Origin: Serinus canaria
Lineage: Eukaryota; Chordata; Aves; Passeriformes; Fringillidae
DNA: 64,000 bases
Direction of reading: 5' to 3'
Assembly (NCBI RefSeq): GCF_022539315.1
Contig: NC_066316.1
Location: forward strand, 56,917,994-56,981,993
Part shown: positions 48,179-62,500 of the stretch, piece by piece
How the letters are laid out: every line of letters starts with the position of its first letter
Numbering within the stretch: the first letter of the stretch is position 1
Made by a program: the position numbers and the translations under genes
The notes under the pieces: model-generated
Told to the model about the DNA's origin: nothing
The model's input: the letters and a program-made list of their open reading frames with translations, nothing else
Databases searched by the model: none

Positions 48179-50566
48179 TTTTTTATATTTCTTTCTTTTC
48201 ACTCTCTCTTTGTCCTTCTCACTTTCTTGTTTTCTCATATCAAAAAATATGAAACAAAGTTGCGAATTGACTTTTTTTTTGATGGCATGTGGTGGCACAG
48301 TTCTAAATTGAGATTTTTTTTTCTTTGGATCTTAACATCCCCAAATAGATTTTCTACTCCCTTCATGTTTGTTTGTTTAAACTAGGTCTCTTGGTATTGT
48401 AGCAGCTCAGGACAACTTTCCATATACTGCCCTTCAGTTCCCACAAGAGTTAAATCCCAGGCTTTCAGCTAGATGAGTTGCCAGCTACTGAGTGATGCCA
48501 TTTGAAGCTCAGCCTCAGATGATGAGCCTGGGACCCTTTATTTGGCATGCCTCAGACTTTTGGAGCAATGGGAGGACTGCACACTTCTTTTTGAGTCATG
48601 GTCAGACCCACTGTTTGCTCCCCTTCTTACCAAAGGCAAATGGTTGGAGAAGGTGATCCTCAGCTTCTTCAAGGACGTTCTTCAACAGCCTCAGGGAAAT
48701 CTGAACAAACCATGGATGTATCTGGAAGAAGAGGATTCTTTCCATCCTCATCTCTGAATGCTGTCATGAGGGAATGACCTTAGTAAGTCGAGAACTTTTT
48801 CCTCTTTGTTTTACTCTCAAGAGAGAAAACTCCTTTCCTACAGTGATACAGATCAAGAACTTGCTTGAATATTTTCATACTCTGTCACTTTTTCATACTT
48901 GAATATTTAATTCTCCTTTTCCTTTCCTATTTATTTTAACTCTTGAAGTAGATAGTTTCTCTTCTCCTTTTTTTCTGTGAACCTTTACTGTACTTCCAGC
49001 AGCACACTATTTGAGCACCTTTCCTCTGCACTTTTTGCAGAGCACTGCTTTTGGGAGGCTTGCCACTCATTCTGGTCACTGCATTTACCTGTTCCATTCA
49101 CCCTCCCCTACCACATTTCCAACTATGTTGTTTGTTGCCTTCCACTATCTCAGGTGGTAGCATGGCCAGCATACAGGTGGGATCACCATTAATGTTTTTG
49201 CACAGCTTTACATGCCAGCAAGGCCTGAGGCTTCCAGGTTGTTTAGAAAACGTTGCTCATTGCTCATTCTTAGACTGTGAAATCCTTGTTTTAAGGAGCT
49301 GTTTTAAAACCAGGAAATGCAAGGCTCATGAGAGAAAAGCTATGACTGGGGTGAATGGCTCTCTTTAAATAATCATTGCTCCAGTAAAACTTCTTTACCT
49401 TGCATTTGATGTTCTTAACTACTTGACAGTATGGGTAAATTCTTACTATGGCACGTAATGAACAAGGTAACTTATCTGGATGAACCCAGTCAGCTAGGTA
49501 AGCTTATTGTCAACAGTCCCTGTTAACATCAGTAAATCCAAAAGTGTCCTGAATGTGTCTGTGTATCATCACAGGGCAGCTGGGAAGTTAACAGGGAATG
49601 GGGTATGAAATATTTGTATGAAAATCAGCAGAAGCCAATGCTACCAACTCTCTGTTATGAGATAAAAGGAGGCAATACAAAAGGAGACGTTACCCCATAA
49701 CTCAGCAAAACAACAGTTAAAACCATTATGGCAGGAAACCTGAACAGATTGTGGTGATGATGATGATGAACATGATGTGATGAACAACATCTCCTTGTGA
49801 TGGGTTAGTTTTATAATGTTTGCAAGATACCTGCAGTCATGTTAAGTGTTCAGAGTGTGTGAACATGTTTAAATTATGTTATGCTGTGATAAATGGCACT
49901 TAAAGCAGGTAAGAAATTGTTCTCTCAAAACAGTGCCATTTTGCCTTCCCTCCACTTCTGTACTTGGAGGAAATACAATGCTGAATAACTACAAATTATT
50001 TTTACTTATTAAATCCCTTTCTGGAAAACTGATGTTGGTATCAATGTTTTTTTTTTAAACCAAAAACCTATGAGCCAAGTTCACTTGAAATGCATAAGTT
50101 TAACTTAAAATTAATGCCATTAACTTCAATAGGAACTGAAGAGACCTCTCTGGGAACAATCTAGGGCTCTAACAAGAGCTACCAATGCCATTTGTCACGA
50201 CTATATAATGAAACTGTGCAATGTGATAGGGGCATTGCTTGTCCAAGAGCTCTTTAAGAGAATCTATTTAGCTGTGGTTTAGCATGCACAGGCTGAGCCC
50301 CTTGGAGAAGGCAGCTAAGGATTTCTGTTAGCATGATGGGCTTAGTGACCTTTAACATTGTCAAAAGCAGTTCCAACTGGGTTTTAGCTAGCATCAGTAT
50401 ATCAAAGCTGGTGTGCCTTTTCTCAAGGCCTTAATGTATGACCAGAAACTGAGGGTCCACAAAACAGAAGGAAAAGGGGGAGGGGAGGAGCACACAATGC
50501 TCACAGTATATTTTTATACATATTTACAGAAGGAAGAGCTGTGCTATCCAAACTTGAGCTTTCCCC

Positions 50567-51556
50567 ATGGATGAGCCAAACATAACGTTTCATCCCAGCG
50601 AAGGCACAGAGAACATCTCAATGCACAGAAACATTTCTACACAGGAAAGGGTCTGGGAGATATTGACCCCACTTTGGGTAATTATGATCATCTCCTTCCT
50701 GGGTTTTTGTGAAAATGGAATTGTCCTCTGGTGCCTCTGCTTCCAGATCAAAAGAAACCCATTCACTGCGTACATCACACACTTGTCCATTGCTGATATC
50801 TCCTTACTGCTTTGTACGTTTATTCTGTCGATTGAGTACATTGCTGGTTTTGGATTCGCATATGGTTTTTACTATTATGTAACCACCACACTATCTATTG
50901 TCTTCCTTCTTGGCTATAATACTGGTCTCTATCTCCTGACAGCCATCAGTATTGAGAGGTGTCTGTCTATTGTTTACCCCATCTGGTACCGATGCCACCG
51001 GTCGCAGCACCAATCGGCGATCGTGTGCGCGATTCTGTGGACTCTGTCTTTTTTCATGACAGTGGCTGAATATTTAACATGCAAAGATGATTCAACCAAG
51101 GAACAATTTGACGACGGCAACCATTGCCAAGCACTGCTCATCTTCACATGGATCCTGACTTTCATGATCTTCATTCCTCTAATGATTCTGTCCAGCCTGA
51201 TCTTGGTTATCAGGATTCGCCGTAACTCCCTGAGACCTCATTCATCTAAGCTCTACATCATCATTGTGGCCACAGTCATTGTCTTCCTCATCTTTGCCAT
51301 GCCTATGAGGCTGCTGTATCTCCTGAATTACCACCACTGGTCATCTTTGCTCAGCCAGCAGAACCACGTCACCATTGTTCTCTCCACCGTTAACAGTAGC
51401 ATCAACCCCCTGGTTTACTTCTTTGTAGGAAGCAGCAAGAAGAAGAGGTTCAAGGAGAGCCTCAAAGTGGTTCTTAGCAGAGCTCTCACTGATGGCTTGC
51501 GGCCAAGAAGCCAGGAGGTTGGCATGAGCTTGGATATAGCCGAAACAATTTTCTAA
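50567..51556 (+). CDS. MAS1: Proto-oncogene Mas (MAS1), class A GPCR
   Basis: Plasma-membrane rhodopsin-family receptor; in mammals Mas is described as the angiotensin-(1-7) receptor and founds the MRGPR family. It is one intact 329-codon exon with seven hydrophobic segments. The N-terminus carries three N-glycosylation sequons (NIT at 5, NIS at 16 and 22). The helix III motif is ERC rather than DRY, as in Mas relatives. Helix VI holds FAMPMRLLYLL and helix VII NPLVYFF. The C-terminal FVGSSKKKRFKESLKVVL is nearly the same as mammalian MAS1. The start matches the family N-terminus (MD...). A splice acceptor (TATTTACAG, ending 50529) just upstream suggests a spliced 5' leader, as in mammals. 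Position between PNLDC1 and IGF2R supports orthology to MAS1 rather than an MRGPR paralogue. Confidence 0.97.
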   Translation: MDEPNITFHPSEGTENISMHRNISTQERVWEILTPLWVIMIISFLGFCENGIVLWCLCFQIKRNPFTAYITHLSIADISLLLCTFILSIEYIAGFGFAYGFYYYVTTTLSIVFLLGYNTGLYLLTAISIERCLSIVYPIWYRCHRSQHQSAIVCAILWTLSFFMTVAEYLTCKDDSTKEQFDDGNHCQALLIFTWILTFMIFIPLMILSSLILVIRIRRNSLRPHSSKLYIIIVATVIVFLIFAMPMRLLYLLNYHHWSSLLSQQNHVTIVLSTVNSSINPLVYFFVGSSKKKRFKESLKVVLSRALTDGLRPRSQEVGMSLDIAETIF

Positions 51557-51709
51557 AGCTTAGGGGGGAAATTCTAGGGGCAAATAATTGGATGTGGAAT
51601 ATTTAATAAGGCACTGCAAAACTAAAAGTATTTTTCATAGAATGTAAAAAGCAAAGGTGAAATGCTATTGTTATCTTTAGTGGTTGAGCAATGGAAAAAT
51701 ATGGACTAG

Positions 51710-51715
51710 AATAAA
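51710..51715 (+). terminator. MAS1: MAS1 poly(A) signal
   Basis: AATAAA 154 bases after the stop, followed by a T-rich tract (TTTATTTG then T10). Confidence 0.8.
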
Positions 51716-52523
51716 GATAACTTTTATTTGTTTTTTTTTTTAAATTTGTATTTTCCTAATTATTCAAACACATGCTACATCCTGTGACTATACCAATCAA
51801 AGATACCACAGTGAAAAATGGATAGGCCAACAGAGAATATTAAAAAAGGACACAGAAATATGTTATAAATAGTGTGACATTTATAAAAGCACCGAGCACC
51901 CATAAATGCTATTGAAGTCATCAGGGCCTGTGTGTGTTTGCATTTTTAAAAGTCAAACCCACTAAACACAGGATTCACATTACATACTGGGATTTAATTT
52001 CAACTGTTTCCAGCTCATTTAAGTGCGTAAAAGAGCTGCTCCCTGGGGGAAACAAAGGAAGAAATGCACGTATGACAGTAAGTCCCCATACATAGCCAAG
52101 CATATATGGTGCAACTTTGATCTAACAAGACATTTAAGTATATGTTAAATGGCCTAATTCATCTGTTGTTAAACTTCAGAATTTGTTTTCAAAGTATATG
52201 TTGCAAAATTTCCACTGACACCGAGATGTCTCTGGGTCCTTGGATAATTTGGTACTTGACAGGTCGGAGCATCTGGCAACACAGGGATGTTGCCAACTCA
52301 CAGAGGGCTTTACCCCTAATTATGGAGGGTGGGGCGGGCTTATCCCCAAAAATGTCAGCATTCCTGTAGGTTTAGGTATTCAAAGAGTCTATGAGAAAGT
52401 CAGTCCCAACATTTGCTGTCCCAGCCACATACTTAGTATTTATCTCCTCTTTGGAGAATATATATCCCCTGTGTGGCCTCTCTGTTTTATAACAATCAGT
52501 TTTGGAAAAACAGAAAAAAGAAA

Positions 52524-52572
52524 GGTGTGTAGTTCCAATCATTCACACAATGAATGATTGGAACTACACACC
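52524..52572. repeat. Hairpin, perfect 22-bp stem, 5-nt loop
   Basis: Arms 52524-52545 and 52551-52572 are exact reverse complements around the loop CACAA. It is not part of a recognised repeat. Confidence 0.95.
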
Positions 52573-55500
52573 AGCCACGCTTTTCCAGCTGCCTGCCTCC
52601 CTCTGTTGTATGCCAGGGTACTGGGGCTGCTATTTTGTGGAGTTTAATTCCCAGGGTCACTTACCCACCTATAGCCAAGCTGCAGAATGCAGAGGGCAAT
52701 AGGAAAGATATGATGGGGCCAGATGAGCTTTATCACACAGAACATGGCAGATTTTGTCAGTCAGAGCACTGTGGCACATTCAAAGAGACACACATTTGCT
52801 TCTGGCCTCCATGGAGCTCCAAATTCAGCAGGAACTGAGACCTCCTCCCACCAGCAAAAGCAGCATCTTCAGCTTCCCGCCAAGTTTCCATTGGCACACT
52901 TAATAGCTAACTGGGGAAAGAAAAATACAGCCCACTCCTCCTTTGTTGAAAGACTGCCAGTCCTGGAATAAGGAAGATTGTAGGTTTAGACAGAGGATTG
53001 GATGGGAATTCATGTAGAAAAGAGATCTCAGAAGGATAAATGTTCTTTCTACATTTGCCCCTTCCTCCTTACATTAAAGCATTGCACTGTGTCATTGTAG
53101 AAGACTTGGGAGAAGGAAGAGGTTACTCCTACATCTTCCTGCATCCCTAACTCCATCAAAACCTTTATCTATGACAGCTCCTCCCCCTGTCCCAGTTTTT
53201 GTCTTTGAAACTCCAGTCCCAGGCTTGTCACCTCTATTGGTTTAGGTGGAAGAAGACTGGAGTCTGCTTGTCTCTTAGGACAGAGATCTGCTGTGCTGCT
53301 GGAATGACATAGCAGCTGAGCTGCACCCCATTGTTGATAGATCTAGGATAGATCTAGCCCCCACCAAAAACCCCCAGATTTTCCTTTAAAGCTGTTCCCT
53401 ACCCTTACCTCAAAACCCTTTATAATAATCACACAGAGAAACAGAGAGGGGGGCAACAATGTAGGAAGCATCTTCAGCACATGCTTCTGCTGTAACCACA
53501 CATGTAACCCAGTTCTCTCAGAGTGATTCAGGTGAGGTAAGGCATACGATTTACAGTGCTTAAACACATCCAGATTATTACAACAGGCTTGGGTTAAGGA
53601 TCACCATGCATGCAGCCAGGGCAGTAGATCTGAAGAGGCAATAATATGCAGCAGGGCAATGGGGATGCTTGTGAGCTGAATAGGTGCTCTAGGACTTTAA
53701 GCTTCTTAACCCTTTTCATCTGGCCATGCCTCCAAATGTTTCAGATTTTGGACAACGATCCATAGTTCAGTTCATAGAGCAACAAAAATTAACACTCAGC
53801 ATGAGATGAACATCCAGAAGGAAAAATAAGAATATCTAACAGTTGAAAAATTATTAATATTTCCCAGTGGATAGATAAAAATAACTTAGGGATGTTCTTT
53901 CTTCTTTATCATAGCACCTGGTGACTGCTCTCTGTGCAGACAGGCTGCAGTACAAGGGGAACTAATAAGCACATGACTCCATGATTAAAAAAAACCCAAA
54001 ACCCAAGACATGGAAAATGTGACAGTTTGTTGCACAACAAGGATGTGATTCTCCACCAGCTTGCATCTTTAAAAATTATTTGCAACTGTGAGAGAGACTG
54101 AAATACCACTGTGCAGATCAGATAGTTTTAGCACTCTTTAGTGGTGCAGAACAGGAAAGGTCTTGTGGGTCAAGTACTATCAATGAAGTTTAGAGATGTG
54201 GGTTCTATTGTAATGCAGTATTGGCATCTAATTTTTCTGTGCCACTCTTTCCTACCTATAAAATGAGAGTTGTATTATTTTGCCTCCAGTGTTGTGCTTT
54301 CACATTTGCACTACAGGTGCTTCAGAACAGCAGCTATCTCTTGGTTATCTCTTGTAATGTCTGGGGCAATAAGGACGTAATTTTGCTGTGCTGGCAAGAC
54401 AAGGAATTATTCAGGAAAGTATAAACACCCAGTATAGAGCTTGCTTTGTTAAAACGCTCTTTACCAGGCTTCTGATCAACTTGATACTAATGAATGTTGT
54501 GGGCTGTAAAAGTGTGACTAGAAATACAAGGAGAGAAGTCATTTCCCTAAACAGAAGAGGTTTTGCTCTTGTAGCTGCTCCCGGGGTGGAGAGGATAATA
54601 TGGGGCAGACTTCTGTTTCAGGTCCAAAATGATGTGATGAGTTTATGCAGCAGCTTTCCTCTATAACTCACAGACTGTGAGTTACGGACTTTGTGAACAC
54701 TCCCTGTGACAACAAGGGCAAAGAGGTGAGGAACATGATATTGCCCAGTTTACTTCTAGCCTGGAGCATACCCTGGGAAATTCTCTAAGAGAAGCTGAAA
54801 TGCTTCCCAGTTGTACTGGTTGCTGCAAACAACAAACCTCCCTTTCCCAGAATGAGAACAATACACAAATAAACAGGATTCCCTGGTAAAATGCTTCAGG
54901 TCACTTTGTGGAGTGAGGGTAAGAGGGACAGCTCCTTTGCAGGGTCCTCCAAAAGCCCTAGATAGATTGCCTCCAGAGAGACTCCTTCTCAGGTCCTCCC
55001 ACTGTGCCAGTCTCAGGGAGAGCATGATCCACACACTGGGTTTTATGAGCAGATGTTGCAGTGATGGTTGTGGCCAGCGGAGACACTCTCAGATGGAACC
55101 AGGTCAAGGGAAAGGAGAAAGTCAGTGTGAGCTTGTGTGTAGCTAACACCGTACAGTGCTGCCTTGCCATTTGTGTGCCTGCTGCTTCTCTTCCCAACTC
55201 TATGCAGAAATAATTCATTGAAATCCACTACACAGGGTTTCTAGCCAGCCATCCAACTGGAAAGCCAGTTTGCTTTCTATTTGGCTGCCCAGGCACTTGT
55301 GTGATGTCTACATGGAGTTATTTTATTTCCCATTTGACTCACACAAGTCTAAAAGATGAAGCATCAGGATCCACATTCAAACAAAAGTATTACAGTATTA
55401 CTGAATTCAAATTAGAGGTACTGAGATAGCCTACAATGTTCTAATACTTCTTCCTTGCATATAACATTCCATTTTTAATTATACCATTGCAACCTATTAT

Positions 55501-58500
55501 TTTTCTCCAAACTGGACTCTTGCCTCATTAAATACACAAGACGAGATCTGCTGCTGGCTTAGTTAAGTATTTCTAGAGTCCTTGCTTCAGCTGGTCCAGA
55601 GATATGAAGGGTAGGAAAGGGGAGGGAGTGGCTGTGGTTGTATCCATCTGGCCCCAAATCCTGTCTCCAGCAGTGTTCACAAGCAGATGTCTACAGAGCA
55701 GAAGGAACAGAGCAAACCCATATCATTCTTCATTCTCATCCTCTCCAAGCCTTCAACAGTTATCAGCTCAGAAACACTTTGGTATAGAAATCTCTACACT
55801 TGGTAACTTTCAATGGATCTCTCTTCAACAAAAACATCTGACCTCCATGGAAGCCATACAAGTTTTCTATGTTTTCCACACCTTCACAGAAGTATTTCAT
55901 GGTTATTCTGAAAGATTGTCTTCAGGAATAGGAGAATGAAATTCTTACTTGGATTCCATTATTCTAACACCACTAAGAAAGATGCAATACAAAGCAACTA
56001 TTTTTTTTTTTCTCTTAGAGCACACATTTTTTTTTCCTCTGGACACAAAGCATTTCTAGAATTGGAATAACTTTTAATTATTTATTTCTCCTGTTAATAA
56101 TTTGTTTATAAAAATACGGCTCTAGAAAAGTGGACATTATAGGAAATAGATAGCAATTAGAATGATAAAAGTTAACAGCATTAGGAGGTAAAGAATAAAT
56201 TGAAATATTCATAGAATCAGTATTTTTAGGTATAGCCTTCAAAGAGATGTAAAACTTAACAGCTATGTGCAGGAGATTGAGTGAACACCTTGGTGTCACT
56301 GTTCTCTCTTAGAACAAAAATTCCATTTGCTTTTAATGCATTAGAGGAGGGTGCTTTATGTTTCATGTTGTCTTTGGTCTATCTGGATTTATTTTTAACT
56401 CAAAGAGTGACATCTGTGTTTCAGATATAAATTTTTAATATTATTTATAGGAAAAAAGTTCTCTTTGTTATAAGTCAAGTATTTCAGATGAACACATATG
56501 CTAAGCTCAATGACTATACTCAATTATATACTACAGCAAAATGTAATTATTTTGTGAAAATAAATATATACAACCAATAATTTTTGTTTTGGCTAATTTT
56601 GATTTTTTTTTTTTCTTCCCTTGGGTTTGGCCTGGAATGGACCTGCCCTTAGCCAGGGGACAGGCTGAGCCTGTCAGACCAGTGTCTGAGCAGTAAACAA
56701 CACCTCTATTGCTAACCTCGGCCTGGCTGAGGTCCTCTGTAAATATAGCTCTGTTCAATAACTATATTCTTTATATTATCACCTCTCTTTTGGATCATTT
56801 ATCTGTTAGCATATATAGCATTTCAGTAAACACTGGCCTCTGTTTCTAAGCAGCATTCAGTGTGGAGAAACTTTTCTCAGTACTTTTCTGTGTCTGGATT
56901 TGATGTCACCTCCCAAAGCATCATTCAGCCACTGCATGTGCCATCCTGTGGGTTCTCCCTTGTTTAATCCCTGGGGCAGGAGACTTCAAGCCTACAACAG
57001 CACAGCTATTTTAACTCCTTGGGCAGACACGGTGAAATACATGCCCTGCATCTCTCAGCTATCTATTTAACCTGAGTTTCCTACTGTGTACTCCACTCAT
57101 ACTTCCCTCCAGTTTCATCATTCACATAAGGCTTGTAAAATCCTGCAGAGATTTGATGCCTCCTATCCTGTCTACTCAGAGTCACTGCAGCCATCATGTT
57201 CTTTTCTTGGCCATGCTCATGACATCATGTCCCTCCTCTAGCTCTGGGATAACAAAACACTGCCCAAAGGACTCAACAAGCTTTCAGCATCACTGCCCAT
57301 CATCAAACAGTGTCAGTCTCATTATTGCTTTGTGTGGAGTGACAAGAAAGAAAAAACACAGAAAATCCCTCCAACTAGTTTTATTGAAGGCTTCAAAGAG
57401 AAATTACTGCTAGCTCATGAGGCTTGAGCACACATTAGAACATTGAGAAGGTAAAAGTTAAGACAAATAATATGCAGAGAAAACTATTTTCTCTCTTGTG
57501 TGGGACAAACCTTCTATCCTATTTTGGATGAGAACACACGTGGCATTTCCTAATATTACTTTATTTCAGCTGCTAAGGCAGTAACTGTCTGATAATATCA
57601 GAATTTATTACTAGCAATTTTCCACTATGGTGTTTATTCACTTCAGTAAGGGTGAAGCAAAAGATTTCCTTCCCCATTGTAACATCTATCACATCTTTAA
57701 ATGTCATGTCAGTACATGAAAAAATGCCAGAAAACTCTTCAAGACAGTTGTCATTCCATGTCTATCTGATGCATATTTATTAGCACATTCACTATCATAT
57801 TTGTACACTTTCTGTTCATTTTTCTCTGTCTCTGACTGAAAAAAGGCAAGGAAAATCTGGATTACTGCAGGGATTCAGATGGCAATATTACAGATCCAAA
57901 AGTGTGCAGTATGGAGAGCTCCTTCTTGTCTTGTGATCCACATGTGCAACTGGTTTTTGTTATCTACAGTGAATCTCTAATTGAACCATTTATTCAATAC
58001 TGTAATGGCTTACCTGGGCCTTCATGTGTACACTGATACTTACTTTTCTCTACCCTATCTCCTGCAGCAACTTGTGAATATAAAACATCCAGGGCAATGT
58101 GTTATCTATTATTAAAAAAAACAGATTGTTACTTTTCTTCTAGGTAAGTTAATATGTACACTTCTTCTACTTCAGATATCTTAAAATGTTTTACAGACAA
58201 ATGTAATGGAAATAAAATGTATGCCTAGAAGAAGTTTAATACTGGCCTAAACCTATTTATGAGTGTGGCTATAAAAACAAATATATATGGATGGACAGAA
58301 TATATAAATGAATCATCAGAATATATCAATAAATTCTAGCAAGGCAGGGTGATAGAACAATCACCTGAATAAAATAAACCACATATATTAGTCCTCTACA
58401 AATATCACATTAAGTAAGAAATTTTTTGCTCAGTTCTGTTCCCCTGAGAGGACTAGGAAGAAAAAAAATGTAGATTGAGCCTTGATGCTTTAAACAAAAC

Positions 58501-58965
58501 CAATTTGTTAATTTCTCTGCTGTGTATGAAGTTTGTTATTTTTTAAGTGTGATGCTGAAAACAGCATTTTGATTTCAGTGTCCTTTGGCTACATGGGAAA
58601 GAAGAATTTATTTTCTTTGTAATTTCCCATTACAACGAACCAGGAAAAATACAGCAAACCAGAAATTTATCTGCTACCTTGTAATAATCAAGATGACAAT
58701 ATATTTCCTTACATAATACTACTGAATTAGGTGAAGTAACTACTGAACTAGAAAAAGAAATGTTGTCTATTGCCTTACAATAAAAATGAAACATGATGGA
58801 GTAAGACTTCCAGATTATTAATTTTTTTCACTTCAGCTCCGCACGAGATAACTGCAGGTTTTTGCCATTGTAAAAATGTAGTCTTTACATATCTTGTACT
58901 AGCTTGCACTTCTTCCAGCCAAGGATCCACAGCTGTTTCCAGCTTCAGGCACTGCTCTAGGTTAG

Positions 58966-59518
58966 TGCTGTGGTTTTGACCCAGCTGGCAACCAAGCCCC
59001 ATGAGCCACTTGCCCTCTCTTTCAGGAGAGAACTGGAAGGGTAAAAGTGAGAAAACTTATAGGCTGAGATAAAGACAGTTTTATAGGGAAAGCATAAGCC
59101 ATGCCACAAGCAAAGTGAACAAAGCATTCATTTACTGCTGCCCATAGGCAGGCAGGTGTTCAGCAATCCCCAGGAAAGCTGGGCTTCATCATGTGCAACA
59201 GTGACTAGGGAAGACAAACACTGTCACTCCAAACATCCTCCCTTCCTCCTTCTTCCCCTAACTCCACATGTGAGCACGATGCTGTGTGTTGTGGGATATC
59301 CCCGTGGTCACTTGGGCTTGGCTGTCCCGGCTGTGTCCCCTCCCAACACCCTGTGCAGCCCCAGCCCTCTCGGTGGCTGGGGAGGTGAGAGGCAGAAAAG
59401 ACCTTGATGCTGTGTGAGCCCTGCTCAGCAATAACCAAAACATCTCTGTATTATCAACACTAACCTTCTAAGCCACAGCACAAAGCAGGGCCCTTTTCAG
59501 TGCAAACACCGAGCACAG
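58966..59518 (-). mobile_element. Avian endogenous retroviral LTR (ERVL-like), minus orientation
   Basis: The sequence reads as the reverse complement of a widespread avian LTR type. Recognisable plus-strand phrases are TTTTGACCCAGCTGGCAAC, AAAAGTGAGAAAACTTATAG, GGCAGGCAGGTGTTCAGCAA, GGGATATCCCCGTGGTCAC and CAGCAATAACCAAAACATC. The upstream-most part is diverged or truncated near 59500. No gag, pol or env remnant adjoins it. The boundaries are approximate and no target duplication was obvious. Confidence 0.75.
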
Positions 59519-62500
59519 CACGTAAGGACGTTCCCAACAAGACAAAGATTTCACACAAAGTGTTCAGACAAAGCTGATGTTCTTTTACAGTAGCATTGAA
59601 CAGTACCATCTAGATTAGGAAATGTCATTCATTATCTCCCCAACTGCATTGGGAAGCCTAAACCTAAGTCTGCAAAACAAGGTCATCAGGGACTCTATTT
59701 TTTTGTTATAAGGCAGGATAACTCATCACAACAAATCAGAAGGTAGCTCTTATCTAGAGCTTGCCTTTAAAAATGCTAAGGAGAGTAGACATAGAACAGA
59801 AAGAAGTAGGAAGCATTAGAAATAAGCAGCAAAAAGAATAAGGAGCATTTAGAAGTAATGGCAATGGGAGTAATATTAGAAGACTGAAGTATGGAATAGC
59901 AAGGAAGAGAACAGGAAAGAAAAATAAACTGCCCAGTGAGGGGCACATCTCTGCTTTCTGAAAAACTGCACAGCTCCATGGAAGAGCCTTATGAATTTTC
60001 CATGAAGTATGAAAGTAATTACTTCAACATAATGTAGCTTACAGACAGATAGAAAGAAACTGTCCAGACCTCACAGGATAAGGAATTTTCCACAATCAAA
60101 TGTAAAAACAGCTCTGAATGCTGAATTGTTTTTGTTCCCATTACTGAAAAAAAAAAGAGCTCAGATGTGAGTGTTACAGGGAACTGAGAGAATAGCAGTA
60201 AAAGTTAGCTGCTCTCAGCCAGCCTGACCTGCATAGCTGTGGTGGCCAAATGAAGCAAGACTGTGAGTCAGAAGAACAAAAAATGATGCGACATTTGACA
60301 CCTGGCAAGATGAAAAGAAGAATCCTGGAGGACCTGTGTATCCATCACTTATTCATGACACTGTGCCTACTGAAAAACCATTCACAACATGGAAACTGCA
60401 GCATGACTTTCAGGTGTACTGGGATTTACTCCACATAACTAGCAGCCATCGTGCTGAACTTCTCCTGAGGGAAAGGAAAAGGTAAGATTAAGACAATTAC
60501 ATAATTTCAAAATATTTTAACACTCTGCCATTGTACATGGTTAGCTGAGAAGCCAGTATGGTTAAGCATGAGAGGTAGATATTTACTTTATTATTTATAA
60601 ATCACACTCAGAATGGCATATTCCTATGGGCTATTTGCAAAATAGTTTAGGATACAAAAATGACTGACACATAGGTCCTGACAATTTCTATTGCATGTAG
60701 CTAGCTTGAATCATGGCAAAAATTCCATGAATCTTGTGAGAACTGCTGCATCCACCAGATTATAAAGGCTAAGAAAATATGTAGTAAATGGAAACAGTCA
60801 CATGATTGGAAATTGCAAACTTTTACTTCATTTTATTTTAAAGGTATTTGCATTTACATTGTGTATTTCAGTATTTCTGCAGCACCCTTGCTGTGTTACA
60901 TCATTGGTTGATTGTTAGGTTTATGCTTATGCATTAGCACAGCAGATGAAAGAAGAATTTCTGGTTTGTTCCTTTTCCTTTCTAACTGAGATTTTTTCCT
61001 CAGATATTTCAATTTCTTTCCTTCTTGCTAGATAGCTGTTCACATACTTTCCTCTGTATGCAAAGAAACTGCTCTGAAGTCTTGTGCAAATACAGGGGCC
61101 TAAGCCATCATAGCAGTACAAAGAATGAAAAATGCCACTCTAAACTTCTTCATTCTTTTGTCAGGAAACAACTTTGAGTTAGCTCTTACCAGATAACTGA
61201 AATTAACTGTTTCTTCACTGCCAGGCCCTGACACTGCAATATTTATATGTATTCTTAATGTTACAAGGTGAGATGTCACACTGTCTTCAGTGCTACTCGG
61301 GTACTTAAACCTACACAAAGAAAATTTCAGGCACAAAGCCCAATTTGCAGAAACCTGGGTAGCCAATAAGATCAGCAGCTACAGAATGTCTGCCTGCTCT
61401 GCTGTCTGCAGTGAACTTCCTGGCTGATACATTTTTAATTCAAGTTGATAAGCAGAGACAGGATTTCCACCAAGTCTTTTCTATGTGCACTGCTCTGTGC
61501 AGTGATGCCAGTCCTGCCAGCAGAGCAGAAAAGTTTAAGAAACATAACCCCAGAAATTAACAGACTTGGTATTCCTTTTGTCAACTGCTTTTGTCTTTTT
61601 GAGACTTTGAGTTGGTGTCATCAAGCTTCTCTTTAAACTATACAGGCTGGAGTCATAAAAGCAGGCAACAGGGATTCTTGGGTAATCAGAACTTCCAGGA
61701 ATCCACTGAAGGCTAAAACAAAAGGCAAAGAATTGACAATAATCCATTATATTGCAGTAGAAAACTGTAGAGGAAAATAGCATTTACTCAGTCCCTTTTA
61801 ATAATTCTTTTTCTGCAGTTTCTCTGCCCCTTCTGGAGCTGCTGGTGGCGGTGTTTGTGCAGATATGCAGTGAGCCAAATAAGTCAGGTGACAGGTTCAG
61901 CTGCAAAACTGCACAAAACAACGAGAACAGTGTGTCAGCTTTCAGCCAGGGCAGCATCTTCAGGCAACTGCCTGCCCTGCTGCAGAGCTAATGATGCCAG
62001 AGAGCTGGGCTGTATCTGAGAGAAAAGAGGGGAGAAGGAGATCATAGCAGCCTAGAACCATGCTGAACTGCCTGAGAGGCAGATCTTCAGTGCTGCCTCA
62101 TTCTCATGGATGCTAGGGAACGGGGCAAGGAAAACTATTTCAGTTTTAGGCCTTTTTTGAGTGTTTTTTTGTGCAAATGGCTTTTGGAAAGTATTCATAA
62201 TTAGAGAACAGGATTTCTTCACACAAGACAGCTGTCTGTTTAATGAGTGTAACTTTTAGTTTTCTTTCTCTCTCCCACCCTTATGCCTTTTACCATTCTC
62301 AAAGGTGTTTTTCTTCTTAACTGCACTTTCATAAAAAATTACTAAGTAATTCCCTCTTTTGAATCTTTACGCTGCAGTAAAAATTTGCTAAATCCTGGAG
62401 ATAATCATGCAAGCTCCAGGCTGGATCACTTTTGTCTGTAGGCCAGGAGGCAGTGGAGGTAGGACAGTGTGTGTTTCACTTCCTGCTGACAAGGCTGCTA

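Larger units (their letters stand above)
27880..50528. other. PNLDC1-MAS1 gene-poor stretch
   Basis: About 22.6 kb without a protein-coding gene that I can recognise. Open frames here are short (under about 175 codons), overlap on opposite strands and match no family I know. Listed contents: hairpins at 28571 and 36285, a SINE at 33571, an A-rich repeat at 34680, a solo LTR at 40843, a CR1 fragment at 46108 and a hexamer microsatellite at 48138. Non-coding 5' exons of MAS1 probably lie somewhere in the right part, but I cannot place them. Confidence 0.6.
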
